The notes: a model not told the origin generated them from the sequence alone. DNA of 64,000 nucleotides from Sulfuricurvum sp. (GCF_028710345.1 NZ_JAQTUH010000003.1:248001-312000), one strand, 5' to 3'; shown: positions 8,642 to 18,272, numbered from the stretch's first letter. Program-made: numbers and translations.

Positions 8642-9772
8642 AGGAGTGAGTTTGACGGGAGGTTTCGGAATAGATGGCTTATAAGGCTTGAAATATTCCG
8701 TCTCAGGATGCACAATCAAACTCGCATACAGCTGACCGTACGTAAGCTTGTTTTCTTGTTCCATTATATCACCGACATCATTCCACATAATAAATTTTGC
8801 ATCTTTACCAAGATAAACGTGAGCGTCTGCTTCTGCTTCTAGTAAGCTGCCATTTAGTCCATTATTAATCAGCCCCAGTGTTTCTTGTGCAAGAAATCTT
8901 GCTTTCTCTTCCGATTTCTCCATCCCTATCCCATTTCGCGCCATATATATCTGGGCATAATACGAAAAAATCACATATTTATCTGCCCAAAAATCCAACC
9001 TTTTGTTTTTACCATGACAATCGTCGATCATAGCATTTTTCCACTCGGATGCTTGCTTGAAGTAATCCAATGCTTTTTGAGGATCGGCCGTCACCCCGGC
9101 ACCGTTTAGATAGATCATCCCTAGTAGAAATCTAATACGTGGAGCATCAGTATATTTACCTGCATTATAGAGCTCTCCATCCTCTATGAGAAGTCGATTG
9201 AGTATTGTTAGAGCCCGTTTCGGATCAGGTTTATATATCCCTGGTTCACGCAAACCTAATAAAAAACTGGCTTTGGCGATTTCAAGACCCCGTCGTTGAT
9301 CAAGACGATAAATCCGATCATGATCACTATTCTCTCGCTCTCGCGAATAACGCAAATTATACTCAATGGTGTAATACGCTCTTTCGGCATAGTTGGGCAT
9401 ATTGCCAATAGGTTCATCATTGCCTATTTTTTGCTGCATTTCAAAATCGTCACCTTTGCTTTCGAACGATCGGTAGTTATCCTCTTCGTCTTTGGTACAA
9501 AACATACATTCAAACAATCCTTCTTTCGTCGATCCTGCACGAGAACGCTGTTCCATCCGATTTACAAAGTCTAATGCCGAACCGAATTGATTGGAATTAA
9601 AATTCTGATTGTCCAAACGATTTTGACGATCTTGCGCAATAGCGTTTTCTTGTGAGCTGTACCCGAGGGTATTGTTGCGTATCACTTTTTCCCGCGAACT
9701 GTCTTCAGCAAACGCTACATTACTTAAAGATGTTAGAAGTAGTGCACTCAATACGTAATGGGCTGATTTCAT
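7493..9772 (-). CDS. Exported TPR protein with three tandem 131-residue modules
   Basis: 759 residues, AAAGGA six bases before the ATG, signal peptide cleaved about after VAFA (residue 22). Residues 85-95 hold a CxxC pair (ECMFC). The middle has SEL1-like helices (IRFLLGMIYLNGAGV). From residue 378 three consecutive modules of about 131 residues repeat the same order: HPKAYALYQNG, KDYQGAI.DYT.AI..DPK, GWLDDNQGW, YLKDWAGRVSDYEKA, DPNNQ.YKNKLN. The module copies are also close at the DNA level, with a 393-bp period (roughly 7493-7855, 7856-8248, 8249-8641). A periplasmic scaffold is the likely role; no catalytic motif seen. Confidence 0.85.
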   Translation of the reverse strand: MKSAHYVLSALLLTSLSNVAFAEDSSREKVIRNNTLGYSSQENAIAQDRQNRLDNQNFNSNQFGSALDFVNRMEQRSRAGSTKEGLFECMFCTKDEEDNYRSFESKGDDFEMQQKIGNDEPIGNMPNYAERAYYTIEYNLRYSRERENSDHDRIYRLDQRRGLEIAKASFLLGLREPGIYKPDPKRALTILNRLLIEDGELYNAGKYTDAPRIRFLLGMIYLNGAGVTADPQKALDYFKQASEWKNAMIDDCHGKNKRLDFWADKYVIFSYYAQIYMARNGIGMEKSEEKARFLAQETLGLINNGLNGSLLEAEADAHVYLGKDAKFIMWNDVGDIMEQENKLTYGQLYASLIVHPETEYFKPYKPSIPKPPVKLTPHEQAANLVQSGIAKNGAKDYKGAIADFTNAIVLDPKYAEAYRRRGGSRGWLDDNQGWLDDLNKAISLDPKDVVSYANRAVAKEYLKDWAGRVSDYEKAIALDPNNQDYKNKLNSAKSTLQWDTMMAAEEKSHPKAYALYQNGMTKFRTKDYQGAITDYTGAIKFDPKFAEAYKARGNSKGWLDDNQGWLEDLNKAISLEAKNPAYYADRAVAKEYLKDWAGRVSDYEKAVLLDPNNQEYKNKLNTAKSSLRWDIVVGVEEKLNLQAYTLFQSGIKKHNAKDYQGAIVDFTSAIEADPKFSPAYKRRGISKGWLDDNQGWLADMDIAISLESNIAYYYSDRAIVKSYLKDYVGSIADWEKAVQLDPNDQGYKDKLNAAKSAQH

Positions 9773-9803
9773 CGTGATCCTTTGTTTTAATATTCAACCT
9801 TCG

Positions 9804-11111
9804 TTACTGTGCTAATCCATAACAAGTAAACTGAGTGCTATTATTTAAATTTCCGGTTATTGTCACATATCCGGTAGTTCCCCAAACATTGATTTGTGCC
9901 CATTTTCTTTCAGTTCCAGCTTCAGAAGCCATGATATACATAGGGTCACTTCCAGTTTTAATGCGATCATCTACATCGCCGTTTAAATAAACATTGACAG
10001 TTGTAGTACCATCTGAAACAATCATTGTTCCATCAGTATAGCTCATGGTACATGTTGCATTTCTTCCAGAATCAGTAACGGTTGTTGCAAAATTAGTGAC
10101 AGCACTAGCATGACATTGATCATAACGTGTTCCTAATGTCCCCAATGAAGCATTCGAATCACATATAGATGTATCAACTGTCGGGATTTTAGCTACTGCT
10201 CCCCCCCCGCTCGAAGTACTCACATTAAACGACCCTGCTGTTACCACACCTGTACCGTTGAAATTAGCAAGGGTGATAGTCGAATTACCTACCGACAATC
10301 CAGTTGGAACCGTTACTGTAATTGATGTTGCCGTTGCACTTGAGACCGTAGCAACTGTCGTGCCGAATTTGACCACTGGTGCAGGTGTAAAGTTACCCAA
10401 ATTGGTACCACTGATAGTAACGCTCGTCCCCACAGCACCCGTAGCTGGAGTAAATCCGCTTACCGTTGGTGTTGGTGTACTGCCTCCGCCCGTTGAGGTA
10501 TTATTATCTACTGTACCTGTATTAATCCCCATACCGTTCAATGTTGAGAGCATATGCGCTTTTGCGTCCACTGCCGTAATTGTTTTCGCGCTTGGGAAGA
10601 GATTTTTAGCAAAAGCAACGGTTGTGTTTTCATCCGCTGTTTTAAAATCAAATACAGGAGGGGTAGTTCCTCTGAACTGTGGAACCGCCGAGGTCAAATC
10701 GATTCCGTTGGATGCGTTTCCATCACTGTCAAGCGATTGAAGTAATATTGCGAGGTTGGTGACGTTCGCATCGGTATAGTTACTCGCTCCCATCAGCTCT
10801 TTTGGGGTGATAATGGCATTAGCACCGGTTGGTGATACTGTCCCTATTATCATATCTCCGATTTTAAAAGTACACTTATCTCCCGCTTTATAGGTAAAGG
10901 CTCCGTTGGCATCACTCGTACCATTGGTATCTACCGCTCCCGCAGATGATTTGCACTCAAAACTCACCCCGCTGACATTTCCATCGACGATATTTCCGTT
11001 TAACACGTTTGATTGTGTTCCACCTGTTGATGTGCTATCGCTTCCGCCGCCACATCCCACTAAAGCAACCATTGCAACTATCGACAATCCAGTTAGATAA
11101 CGTTTTTTCAT
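9804..11111 (-). CDS. IPT/TIG-domain lipoprotein
   Basis: 435 residues with GAGG upstream of the ATG. Signal peptide with lipobox ALVGC (lipid Cys 20), then a Gly/Ser/Thr-rich linker. Residues about 36-200 carry a domain often found in bacterial surface lipoproteins, beginning NVLNGNIVDGNVSGVSFEC, with Cys pairs. Residues about 212-297 are an IPT/TIG immunoglobulin-like fold (VSGFTPATGAVGTSVTISG; then SVGNSTITLANFNG). The C-terminal 130 residues contain four Cys and are unrecognised. Expected at the cell surface or outer membrane. A pentanucleotide tandem repeat lies in its upstream region. Confidence 0.8.
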   Translation of the reverse strand: MKKRYLTGLSIVAMVALVGCGGGSDSTSTGGTQSNVLNGNIVDGNVSGVSFECKSSAGAVDTNGTSDANGAFTYKAGDKCTFKIGDMIIGTVSPTGANAIITPKELMGASNYTDANVTNLAILLQSLDSDGNASNGIDLTSAVPQFRGTTPPVFDFKTADENTTVAFAKNLFPSAKTITAVDAKAHMLSTLNGMGINTGTVDNNTSTGGGSTPTPTVSGFTPATGAVGTSVTISGTNLGNFTPAPVVKFGTTVATVSSATATSITVTVPTGLSVGNSTITLANFNGTGVVTAGSFNVSTSSGGGAVAKIPTVDTSICDSNASLGTLGTRYDQCHASAVTNFATTVTDSGRNATCTMSYTDGTMIVSDGTTTVNVYLNGDVDDRIKTGSDPMYIMASEAGTERKWAQINVWGTTGYVTITGNLNNSTQFTCYGLAQ

Positions 11112-11124
11112 CTTAAGAACCTCT

Positions 11125-11150
11125 TATAATATAATATAATATAATAATAT
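11125..11150. repeat. (TATAA)n pentanucleotide tandem repeat upstream of the IPT lipoprotein
   Basis: About five units of a TATAA-type pentamer lie 14-39 bp upstream of the lipoprotein ATG, in the position of the 5' leader or -10 region on the minus strand. Confidence 0.7.
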
Positions 11151-11341
11151 TCTATTCATATAAAAATGCACTTAAGCTGTAGTATTTTATGTTTTATTTT
11201 AACGTCACAATTAGATTAGTTACTTTTTTATACAGGATTGATGATTGTAAATTATGCAGTAATGAAAATTTTATTTAAGCAAGTTTATCAAGAGTTAGTG
11301 GATTTTTATCCTATATATTATGGTGCGCATGAATCTAAAAA

Positions 11342-11674
11342 TCACTTCTTAAATCTAAACTCCATTTTTTCGAGCTGTTCACGCACTTTTGGAGCAATAT
11401 CACCCTGAAACTCCATCCAACCCTCTTTGTACGCACCACCGCACGCGAGTGACTTTTTAAGGGTTGAGAGGAGTTTTTGAGCATCCTCTTCACTTAGGTT
11501 AAACACCCCTACGAGAGTGACAACTTTCCCTTTACGCTTCTCTTTTTGAAATACCAAACGATGCGCGGAGGGTTCGAGGATTGTCAGGACTTTCGAGGTT
11601 TTTTCCTCTTCCATACTCCACCCATCACCCCATGAAGAGCCAAACTCCAAAGAAATTTTTTCACCCTTCGCCAT
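11342..11674 (-). CDS. yciH: SUI1/YciH-family translation factor-like protein
   Basis: 110 residues when started at the ATG at 11674, which has GGAG six bases upstream; the frame runs further but only this start gives the usual family length (E. coli YciH 108). The C-terminal half has the SUI1/eIF1 core: [18 protein letters not shown], the [18 protein letters not shown] helix-loop, then [19 protein letters not shown]1 proteins bind the small ribosomal subunit; the bacterial homologue's role is not settled. It overlaps the DUF1653 gene by 14 bp, so the three genes at 12702-11342 are co-expressed. Confidence 0.85.
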   Translation of the reverse strand: MAKGEKISLEFGSSWGDGWSMEEEKTSKVLTILEPSAHRLVFQKEKRKGKVVTLVGVFNLSEEDAQKLLSTLKKSLACGGAYKEGWMEFQGDIAPKVREQLEKMEFRFKK

Positions 11675-11876
11675 CAGATGCTCCATTATAGGTAAATCGT
11701 TTTTCTCCATCATCAGTGAAACCATCAAACATTTCTAACGGTCGAACCCATAATTCATACTCTCCATAAAGAGCACGGTATACTACCAACTCTTCCTCGG
11801 TTTCAGAGTGTTGAGCGATTCCCATCACCTCATACAAATTCCCTTTGTAGTGGCGATAGATCCCCTCTTTAACCAC
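11661..11876 (-). CDS. DUF1653 family protein
   Basis: 71 residues from a GTG at 11876 with AAGG six bases upstream, overlapping the previous stop by 8 bp. The sequence [20 protein letters not shown], then [20 protein letters not shown], is the DUF1653 pattern (a small beta-rich, SH3-like fold). Molecular role unknown in this family. Confidence 0.85.
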   Translation of the reverse strand: MVKEGIYRHYKGNLYEVMGIAQHSETEEELVVYRALYGEYELWVRPLEMFDGFTDDGEKRFTYNGASDGEG

Positions 11877-12702
11877 GTACTACCTTCTGAACCAATGCAC
11901 TCACACCCTCTTGATTCAAATCTCCTCGATTGACCATCATCATCAGTGGATTCATACAGTATAGATTGTTATCATACACCACAACAACAATCTCATCCCC
12001 CTCTTGGAGAAAATTAGTTTCACCGAAATGGGTATAACGGGTCGCTCCAATACTGATAATCGCCTGCGTCGGAAGTCCTGCTTCTCGTAGATATTCACTG
12101 ATCGGCTCAAGCGGTCCGGTAGAGCCTTGGGTATTGATCTGATGGGTCATCCACTCAATCAGTTTACTGTAAAAATAGCTGTAGCCACTTAACTCAACAT
12201 CTTCACCGTAGCGCATGGTCATGCCGTCTCGTCGTAAAAATGAGGCGATTCGATAACGATCCATAATACCGCCACGCCCGAACCGATCAATCGGTATCAA
12301 CGTAGAGGAAAGCCCTTTTGATGATGCGCCCCAGTTTTTTTTGTGACTGATTTTAGGAGCACCCTCGATGCGGAGTGAACAATCATTATAGGCACCAAAA
12401 AATTGTGGGGTTATTTCGATCACATTGCCAAGCATATCGTAGCTCAAATCACAAATCAATGCTACTTCCGGCTCAATTTGGACATTGCATGTTTTTTGTG
12501 GGAGAATGATAGTGTCATGACTCAGAGGATAAATCCCTAAAAAATCGTTCCGATTAGGGATATAAAAAGGGAACATCCCTTTGGGACCATTCGGGTCATC
12601 GGTGACAACCTCTTTAAAGTCGGCACTCTCACCTGCTTGTTCAAGATGAAGGGCAAAATTGCCCGCAACGCCGAGTCCGATAAAATTTGTGTAGTCGTTC
12701 AT
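11869..12702 (-). CDS. Conserved Campylobacterota protein, DUF5718-like
   Basis: 277 residues, AGGA seven bases before the ATG, no signal peptide. The start [20 protein letters not shown] and internal [15 protein letters not shown] segments recall a family conserved in Campylobacterota that I remember as DUF5718, with distant likeness to fumarylacetoacetate-hydrolase folds ([10 protein letters not shown], then [10 protein letters not shown]). No metal-binding set could be confirmed by eye. First gene of a three-gene overlapping operon with DUF1653 and SUI1. Function unknown. Confidence 0.6.
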   Translation of the reverse strand: MNDYTNFIGLGVAGNFALHLEQAGESADFKEVVTDDPNGPKGMFPFYIPNRNDFLGIYPLSHDTIILPQKTCNVQIEPEVALICDLSYDMLGNVIEITPQFFGAYNDCSLRIEGAPKISHKKNWGASSKGLSSTLIPIDRFGRGGIMDRYRIASFLRRDGMTMRYGEDVELSGYSYFYSKLIEWMTHQINTQGSTGPLEPISEYLREAGLPTQAIISIGATRYTHFGETNFLQEGDEIVVVVYDNNLYCMNPLMMMVNRGDLNQEGVSALVQKVVRG

Positions 12703-12723
12703 ACAAAATTCCTAAATTTCATA

Positions 12724-12848
12724 TTGCCCTCGAAACACACCTAGAGCAAGGTCGCATGCGTCTAACCGCAAACGCGTACCGTCAGCATTTTGTTGAGAGG
12801 GCGCTTTTCTTTTGGTACTTTTATTTTTTAAAAAGAAAAGTACATAAA
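12724..12848. repeat. Palindromic intergenic repeat element downstream of the ABC-F gene
   Basis: Contains a long AT hairpin, GTACTTTT (12814-12821) paired with AAAAGTAC (12836-12843), with partial pairing inside, next to GCGCTTTTCTTTTG. This layout (a GTAC-bounded hairpin next to a second partial copy, CGCTTTTCTTTTGGTAC) is common among dispersed proteobacterial intergenic repeats. It may also act as the ABC-F terminator on the minus strand. Confidence 0.5.
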
Positions 12849-12849
12849 A

Positions 12850-14454
12850 TTATAAACTTCCGTTCGCTTTCGCTTCAGCAAACTCTTCATACGAACCTTT
12901 GAAATCGATATAGGTTCCATCGAGATGCAGTTCAATAATACGATCCGCAAACGCATCGAGCAACTCACGGTCATGGCTCACACAAATAACATTCCCTTCA
13001 AAATCGAGTAACGCTTCACCGAGCGCGATAATCGCTTCAAGGTCGAGGTGATTGGTAGGCTCATCCAGAACGAGAAAATTTCCCCCCTCTAGCATCATTT
13101 TAGAGAGCATCATACGATGTTTTTCTCCCCCTGAAATCTTCTCAACACTTTTCTCTTGCTGTTCACCATTGAAAAGCATACGTCCAAGACAGTTGCGAAT
13201 CTCAGAGATTTCACGTTTTGGATCAAACCCGCGAAGCCAATCGTATAATGTACCATCGCCTTTGATTTTATCAGTCGTATCTTGTGGGAAATAACTGTAT
13301 TCAATCGTTGCACCCCACGTAACACTTCCGGCTGTAGGTTTCATCTCTTCCATGAGAATTTTGCACAGAGTTGATTTACCAGCACCATTGGCACCGATAA
13401 CCGCAATTTTTTCCCCCGGAGCAACCAAAATATCAAAATCACGTAAAACTTCTAGATCACCATAGCTATGAGAAACATTCGCAACACGCAAAGCTTCATC
13501 CCCCATTTGGCGTTTCGCTTTAAAAACGATGCTCGGGTCACGTCTGCTTGATGGCTTAATATCTTCGATGGTTAATTTGTCAAGCTGTTTTTGACGAGAG
13601 GTTGCTTGTTTCGCTTTTGATGCATTCGCGGAGAAACGGCGAACGAACGCTTCGAGTTGCTCTTTCTCTTTTACTTTTTTATCCCGATCTAGCTGTGCTT
13701 GATTCGCCATTACCGTCGATGCAAGATACCAGTCATCATAGGTTCCAGTAAATTCACGGATTTTTTGAAAATCGACGTCGAGGATATTGGTAACAACCGC
13801 ATTGATAAAGTGACGGTCATGCGAGATGATAACCAATGTCCCCTCGTGGCGCTGAAGCTCACGTTCCAACCATCCGATAGTATCGATATCGAGGTTATTG
13901 GTAGGCTCATCGAGGAATAAAACATCCGGTTTCGGATAAAGGACTTGCGCCAACAAAACTTTGAATTTTTCTGATGATGGGAGGCTCGACATCAAATCTT
14001 GATGATTTTCAGCCGCAATCCCGACATTCTCCAAAATTTTCGCGATTTGAACATCGTATTCATAAGTTGGATCTTCTTCAACCGAAATCATCTCCAGCTC
14101 AGCAAGACGATCATTAGTTTTATCGTCCTCAAAATCACCATTGGCGTATAGATATTCTTTCTCTTTGATCGCATCAAAAAGACGTTTATTCCCCCATAAT
14201 ACAGCATCAGCGATAGTAAAATCTTCAAATGCAAACTGATTTTGTCCTAAAATTCCCACTTTAAGACCCGGTTCAATGGAGATATCTCCCTCATACTCTT
14301 TGATCTCACCACTAAGAATTTTTAAAAATGTTGTTTTTCCCGCACCGTTGGCACCGATAAGCCCGTAACGTTTGTTACGGTCAAGTTTGAGGTTAATCCC
14401 CTCAAATAAAATTCGGCTGCCGAAGCGCATTGTTAATTTTGTAACTTGTACCAT
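12850..14454 (-). CDS. ybiT: ABC-F family ATPase, YbiT-like
   Basis: 534 residues with two ATPase domains and no membrane segment. First domain: Walker A GANGAGKTT near residue 35, degenerate signature (LPSSEKFK instead of LSGGQ), Walker B VLFLDEPTNNLD. Second domain: Walker A GANGAGKST, signature ISGGEKHR, Walker B FLVLDEPTNHLD. The inter-domain linker is rich in Lys/Glu and contains RRFSANASKAKQATSRQKQ, typical of ABC-F. The start (VTKLTMRFGSRILFEGINLK) and the QFAFEDFT segment resemble E. coli YbiT. ABC-F proteins act on the ribosome during translation rather than in transport. A TATAAT box at 14493-14498 precedes it on this strand. Confidence 0.92.
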   Translation of the reverse strand: MVQVTKLTMRFGSRILFEGINLKLDRNKRYGLIGANGAGKTTFLKILSGEIKEYEGDISIEPGLKVGILGQNQFAFEDFTIADAVLWGNKRLFDAIKEKEYLYANGDFEDDKTNDRLAELEMISVEEDPTYEYDVQIAKILENVGIAAENHQDLMSSLPSSEKFKVLLAQVLYPKPDVLFLDEPTNNLDIDTIGWLERELQRHEGTLVIISHDRHFINAVVTNILDVDFQKIREFTGTYDDWYLASTVMANQAQLDRDKKVKEKEQLEAFVRRFSANASKAKQATSRQKQLDKLTIEDIKPSSRRDPSIVFKAKRQMGDEALRVANVSHSYGDLEVLRDFDILVAPGEKIAVIGANGAGKSTLCKILMEEMKPTAGSVTWGATIEYSYFPQDTTDKIKGDGTLYDWLRGFDPKREISEIRNCLGRMLFNGEQQEKSVEKISGGEKHRMMLSKMMLEGGNFLVLDEPTNHLDLEAIIALGEALLDFEGNVICVSHDRELLDAFADRIIELHLDGTYIDFKGSYEEFAEAKANGSL

Positions 14455-14492
14455 GAAAGACTCTACTCTCTTATTGAGGTTATTTAGTCGCG

Positions 14493-14498
14493 ATTATA
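14493..14498 (-). promoter_or_regulatory. -10 box upstream of the ABC-F gene
   Basis: Reads TATAAT on the minus strand, about 40 bp before the ATG. No convincing -35 box. Confidence 0.5.
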
Positions 14499-14673
14499 AC
14501 TGAGGAGAAATAAGAAACGCCTTTTAAAATATCTTTTATTACACTATCCTTCTATTATTCTTTGTGATTTTACGATTTTTTCACCTTTTTTAACATTAGC
14601 CTAAGATTGGAGGCGATAAAATAAGTCTAAGGATTATGCAGGCTATAGTTCGATTTTTCTCACGGAGCACAAT

Positions 14674-14949
14674 GTGACACAAATTTATGTCGGGAATATT
14701 CCCTACGGCAAAAATGAAAACGATCTTAAAGATCTTTTCGGACAATACGGTGAAGTTAGTTCAGTAAAATTCGTAAACGACAAAGAAACAGGACGTTTCC
14801 GTGGTTTCGGTTTTGTTGAAATGGTTAATTCTGATGAAGCAAACAAAGCAATTACTGCTCTTGAAGGTAACGATTTCGGTGGACGTACTCTCCGTGTAAA
14901 TGAAGCACGTCCTCGTGCTCCACGTCCTCCACGCGAACCTCGCTGGTAA
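14674..14949 (+). CDS. RRM-domain RNA-binding protein
   Basis: 91 residues from a GTG with GGAG seven bases upstream. A single RNA recognition motif fills the protein: RNP2 is IYVGNI (residues 4-9) and RNP1 is RGFGFVEM (about 43-50), with aromatic residues in the usual positions. The tail is Arg/Pro-rich (RPRAPRPPREPRW). This matches the short single-RRM proteins of cyanobacteria and many proteobacteria, which bind RNA and may act in cold or stress responses. The 220-bp upstream region is unusually long and could hold a leader. A terminator-like hairpin follows the stop. Confidence 0.92.
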   Translation: MTQIYVGNIPYGKNENDLKDLFGQYGEVSSVKFVNDKETGRFRGFGFVEMVNSDEANKAITALEGNDFGGRTLRVNEARPRAPRPPREPRW

Positions 14950-14952
14950 TTT

Positions 14953-14985
14953 AAAGCTCAAGGCCCCTCTTTGGGCTTTGTCTCT
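14953..14985 (+). terminator. Probable terminator of the RRM gene
   Basis: AAAGCTC (14953-14959) pairs with GGGCTTT (14973-14979), with one G-T pair; an overlapping alternative stem uses AAGGCCC. A short T-rich run follows. Starts three bases after the stop codon. Confidence 0.6.
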
Positions 14986-15042
14986 TAATCATCTCTACAC
15001 ACCCCTTTTTATCGTTTTTCATTTTACTATTTTGGATACATT

Positions 15043-15246
15043 ATGACCTTTACCCTTACCGATGAAACCATCGAACTCTACAAATTATTAAAAGTGTTAG
15101 ACCTCGTCGATTCCGGCGGTCAAGCAAAAATGCTCATAGAGCAAGAGCATGTTTACCGTAACGGGGAACTCGAAACACGTAAACGTGCAAAAATCACCAG
15201 AGGTGAAGTGATCCGTATCGGGGATGTAACCATTCACGTCAATTGA
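15043..15246 (+). CDS. S4-domain RNA-binding protein, YbcJ-like
   Basis: 67 residues, GGA seven bases before the ATG. The S4 fold is visible: TIELYKLLKVLDLVDSGGQA, then AKMLIEQEHVYRNGELETRK and GEVIRIGDVTIHV. Short stand-alone S4 proteins such as E. coli YbcJ bind structured RNA; the target here is unknown. It lies alone between the RRM gene and ctpA. Confidence 0.88.
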   Translation: MTFTLTDETIELYKLLKVLDLVDSGGQAKMLIEQEHVYRNGELETRKRAKITRGEVIRIGDVTIHVN

Positions 15247-15265
15247 TTATTAATCAACTTTTAAC

Positions 15266-15271
15266 TATAAT
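15266..15271 (+). promoter_or_regulatory. -10 box upstream of ctpA
   Basis: TATAAT 33 bp before the ctpA ATG; no clear -35. Confidence 0.45.
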
Positions 15272-15303
15272 TGCACAACTATTTATGTGAAAGCAAATAA
15301 CAA

Positions 15304-16629
15304 ATGAAAAATAAAAAAATGATGGTATTTGGGTTTTTGAGTGCAATAACGCTCTCGTTTGCTCTTTCTACTTCGCTCATTGCAAAAAGTGACACTCAAC
15401 CGCTACCATCTGAAGCCTCTGCCGAAGCTTCACGGCTTCAATCTCTTGCCAAGTTTACCAAAGTTCTTAGCATTGTCGAGCAATACAATGTTGATGGGCT
15501 CGGAGTGGATCAACTTATCGATAAATCCCTTCAAGGGTTACTTTCTAATCTTGATGCTCACTCCACGTTCTTGGATAAAAAAAGTTTTGATTCTCTCAGA
15601 AGTCAAACCGATGGTGAGTTCGGCGGATTAGGGATAACCGTAGGAATGCGTGATAACGCCCTCACCGTTATCTCCCCTATTGAGGGGACTCCGGCAGATA
15701 AAGCGGGGATTAAAGCGGGTGATATTATCCTCAAAATCAATGATAAATCAACTCTCAGCATGAACATCGATGATGCTGTTTCCATCATGCGTGGAACCCC
15801 AAAAACACCGATTGATCTTACTATCGTCCGTAAAGGTTCAGGTGAACCGCTCAAATTTCACATTATTCGCGATATTATTACCGTCGAATCGGTCTATGCA
15901 CGCACTATCGATGACAATATTCTCTACATACGAGTTACCAGTTTTGATAAAAAAGTTGCTAACGATGTTAGAGCCGCACTCAAAAAACATACAGCAAAAA
16001 CAAAAGGGATTATTTTAGATCTCCGCAATAATCCGGGAGGACTACTCGATCAAGCGGTTGAACTGACCGATCTTTTTGTCGATGAAGGGGTAATCGTTTC
16101 CCAAAAAGGGCGTAATAAAGCGGATGATATTAGCTACAGTGCAACTAAAAAAGCAACTGTTACCAACGTACCGTTAGTTGTACTTGTTAATGAAGGTTCT
16201 GCGAGCGCCTCTGAAATCGTCAGCGGGGCGATCCAAGATTTAAAACGGGGTGTAATTGTCGGAACCAAAACGTTTGGTAAAGGTTCTGTCCAAGTGGTCA
16301 TGCCGATTACCGATACCGAAGCGATCAAACTTACCATTGCACGATACTACCTCCCAAGCGGACGTACTATACAAGCTGTTGGTGTCATCCCTGATGTCGA
16401 AGTAGATGCCGGAGAGATCAAAAAGCATGAAAACGGTTTCAATATCAAAGAGGCTGACTTGAAAAAACATCTTGAGAGTGAGCTTGAAAAAACAGAGGGG
16501 ATGGTGGATGTTACCGAGAGCAATGCAAGCAACAAAACCACCATTACCAAAGATCAACTTACTAAAGATATTCAACTCAAAGAGGGTGTCGGTATCCTCA
16601 AAGCACTTATCATTACAAAAGGAAAATAG
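15304..16629 (+). CDS. ctpA: Carboxy-terminal processing protease (S41 family)
   Basis: 441 residues with an N-terminal signal or anchor segment (residues 4-27). A PDZ domain spans about 100-185 ([38 protein letters not shown]). The S41 catalytic core follows: [13 protein letters not shown], then [12 protein letters not shown] with the likely nucleophile Ser301, and TFGKGSVQ with the general base Lys326, 25 residues later as in Tsp. These periplasmic proteases trim or degrade proteins from the C-terminus, including cell-wall and stress substrates. It is directly followed by purC with 2 bp between, so the purine genes may be co-transcribed. Confidence 0.95.
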   Translation: MKNKKMMVFGFLSAITLSFALSTSLIAKSDTQPLPSEASAEASRLQSLAKFTKVLSIVEQYNVDGLGVDQLIDKSLQGLLSNLDAHSTFLDKKSFDSLRSQTDGEFGGLGITVGMRDNALTVISPIEGTPADKAGIKAGDIILKINDKSTLSMNIDDAVSIMRGTPKTPIDLTIVRKGSGEPLKFHIIRDIITVESVYARTIDDNILYIRVTSFDKKVANDVRAALKKHTAKTKGIILDLRNNPGGLLDQAVELTDLFVDEGVIVSQKGRNKADDISYSATKKATVTNVPLVVLVNEGSASASEIVSGAIQDLKRGVIVGTKTFGKGSVQVVMPITDTEAIKLTIARYYLPSGRTIQAVGVIPDVEVDAGEIKKHENGFNIKEADLKKHLESELEKTEGMVDVTESNASNKTTITKDQLTKDIQLKEGVGILKALIITKGK

Positions 16630-16631
16630 TC

Positions 16632-17342
16632 ATGGAAAAACGGGAACTCATTTACGAAGGGAAAGCGAAACGTCTTTTTAACACCGATGATGCCAATCTT
16701 GTTATTGCTGAATTCAAGGATGATTTAACTGCGTTTAACGGAGCAAAAAAAGACTCCGAAGCCGGCAAGGGGGCATTGAATAATAAAATTTCAACCGAAC
16801 TTTTTAAGATGTTGGCACAAAACGGGGTAGAGTCTCACTTTGTTGAGATGCTTGATGATACCAATATGCTTTGTAAAAAAGTGGACATCATTATGATTGA
16901 AGTAATCGTCCGTAATATCGCTACCGGAAGTCTTAGTAAAAATCTTGGTATTAAAGACGGAACTATTCTTCCCTTTACCCTCGTCGAATTTGACTACAAA
17001 AATGACGCACTCGGTGATCCGAAACTCAACGATCAACATTGTTTGATTTTAGAACTCGTCAAAAATGAAGCGGAACTCGATCAATTACGCGCTATGGCTC
17101 GTCAAGTAAATGATATTCTCCGTCCATTTTTTGCCGAAAAAGGGCTTAATCTTGTTGATTTCAAACTCGAATTCGGACGTGATGAAAATGGTAAAATCAT
17201 CCTCGCCGATGAGATTAGTCCCGATAATTGCCGTTTTTGGGATCTAGAAACCGGAGAAAAAATGGATAAAGACCGCTTCCGTCAAGGACTCGGGGGGCTC
17301 AAAGTAGCCTATGAAGAAGTTTTAAAAAGAATAATGGGGTAA
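16632..17342 (+). CDS. purC: SAICAR synthetase
   Basis: 236 residues, the normal length. Family landmarks: YEGKAKRLF at the start, [10 protein letters not shown], the [15 protein letters not shown] segment, LVDFKLEFG, and [14 protein letters not shown] at the nucleotide/metal site. It joins CAIR and aspartate to make SAICAR, the step after AIR carboxylation in de novo purine synthesis. Begins 2 bp after ctpA and is followed by purS and purQ in a tight operon. Confidence 0.97.
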   Translation: MEKRELIYEGKAKRLFNTDDANLVIAEFKDDLTAFNGAKKDSEAGKGALNNKISTELFKMLAQNGVESHFVEMLDDTNMLCKKVDIIMIEVIVRNIATGSLSKNLGIKDGTILPFTLVEFDYKNDALGDPKLNDQHCLILELVKNEAELDQLRAMARQVNDILRPFFAEKGLNLVDFKLEFGRDENGKIILADEISPDNCRFWDLETGEKMDKDRFRQGLGGLKVAYEEVLKRIMG

Positions 17343-17346
17343 TCAG

Positions 17347-17589
17347 ATGAAAGCAATAGTTAATGTATTTTTGAAAAACGGCGTTTTGGATTCTCAAGGT
17401 AAAGCAGTACAACACGCACTCAGCGGTCACGGTTTTGAAAGTGTTCGCGATGTTCGCGTCGGAAAACAAATCATTATTGAAATGGATGAGTCAGATATAG
17501 CAACGGCTAAAGAAAAAGTAGCTCACATGTGTGAAGAACTTTTAGCGAACACCGTTATCGAAGATTATGAGATCGAGATTCAAGCATGA
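17347..17589 (+). CDS. purS: Phosphoribosylformylglycinamidine synthase, PurS subunit
   Basis: 80 residues, typical PurS size, starting VNVFLKNGVLDSQGKAVQHA and containing VRVGKQIIIEMD. PurS bridges the PurQ glutaminase and the small-type PurL synthetase in the FGAM synthase complex. Starts 4 bp after purC and overlaps purQ by 4 bp (ATGA). purL is not in the window. Confidence 0.95.
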   Translation: MKAIVNVFLKNGVLDSQGKAVQHALSGHGFESVRDVRVGKQIIIEMDESDIATAKEKVAHMCEELLANTVIEDYEIEIQA

Positions 17590-18272
17590 GTACAAAAGTG
17601 AAAGTCGGCATCGTTCAGTTTCCGGGGACTAACTGCGAGTACGATACCCAACACGCATTTGCTGCATTAGGATGTGAAACACAAATCCTTTGGCACAAAG
17701 AAGATATTATCCCTGAGGGGACCGATTTGGTTGTCGTAGCCGGTGGATTTAGTTATGGTGATTATCTCCGTAGCGGTGCTATTGCCAAAATGTCTCCAAT
17801 CATGAAAGCGCTCAAAGTATTCGCAGATAACGGTGGGAAAGTTCTCGGTATCTGCAACGGCTTTCAAGTATTGACCGAAACTGGGCTTCTTCCCGGTGCA
17901 CTTAAACGTAACGAAGGGCTCCATTTTATCTCTCGCCATCACCATCTTAAAGTGATCTCCAACGAGAATACTTTCTTGCGCCATTGCGAAATGGGTGATG
18001 TTGTAAATGTCCCTATCGCACACCATGACGGTAACTACTATATTAATGAAGAAGGGCTTAAAGAGCTTTACGCCAATCAACAAGTTTTGTTGCAGTACTG
18101 TGATGAAAAAGGGTATGTTAGTAATCCAAATGGATCGGTTGATTCCATTGCCGGTATCTGTAACCGTTCTAAGAATGTATTTGGTTTAATGCCACATCCA
18201 GAACGGGCAATGGAAACATTACTCGGAAGTGATGACGGTCGTCGGATGCTAGAGGGCTTTTTATCCGCTTGA
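17586..18272 (+). CDS. purQ: Phosphoribosylformylglycinamidine synthase, PurQ glutaminase subunit
   Basis: 228 residues, class I glutamine amidotransferase. The nucleophile elbow [12 protein letters not shown] holds the catalytic Cys (about residue 94), and MPHPERAM near the C-terminus supplies the His and Glu. [15 protein letters not shown] at the N-terminus is PurQ-specific. It releases ammonia from glutamine for FGAM synthesis with PurS and PurL. Confidence 0.97.
   Translation: MSTKVKVGIVQFPGTNCEYDTQHAFAALGCETQILWHKEDIIPEGTDLVVVAGGFSYGDYLRSGAIAKMSPIMKALKVFADNGGKVLGICNGFQVLTETGLLPGALKRNEGLHFISRHHHLKVISNENTFLRHCEMGDVVNVPIAHHDGNYYINEEGLKELYANQQVLLQYCDEKGYVSNPNGSVDSIAGICNRSKNVFGLMPHPERAMETLLGSDDGRRMLEGFLSA

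Noticed and set aside
10258-10740. 160-codon plus-strand frame opposite the IPT lipoprotein
   Set aside because: Antisense of a gene with clear signal peptide and IPT fold; low-complexity Val/Pro translation.
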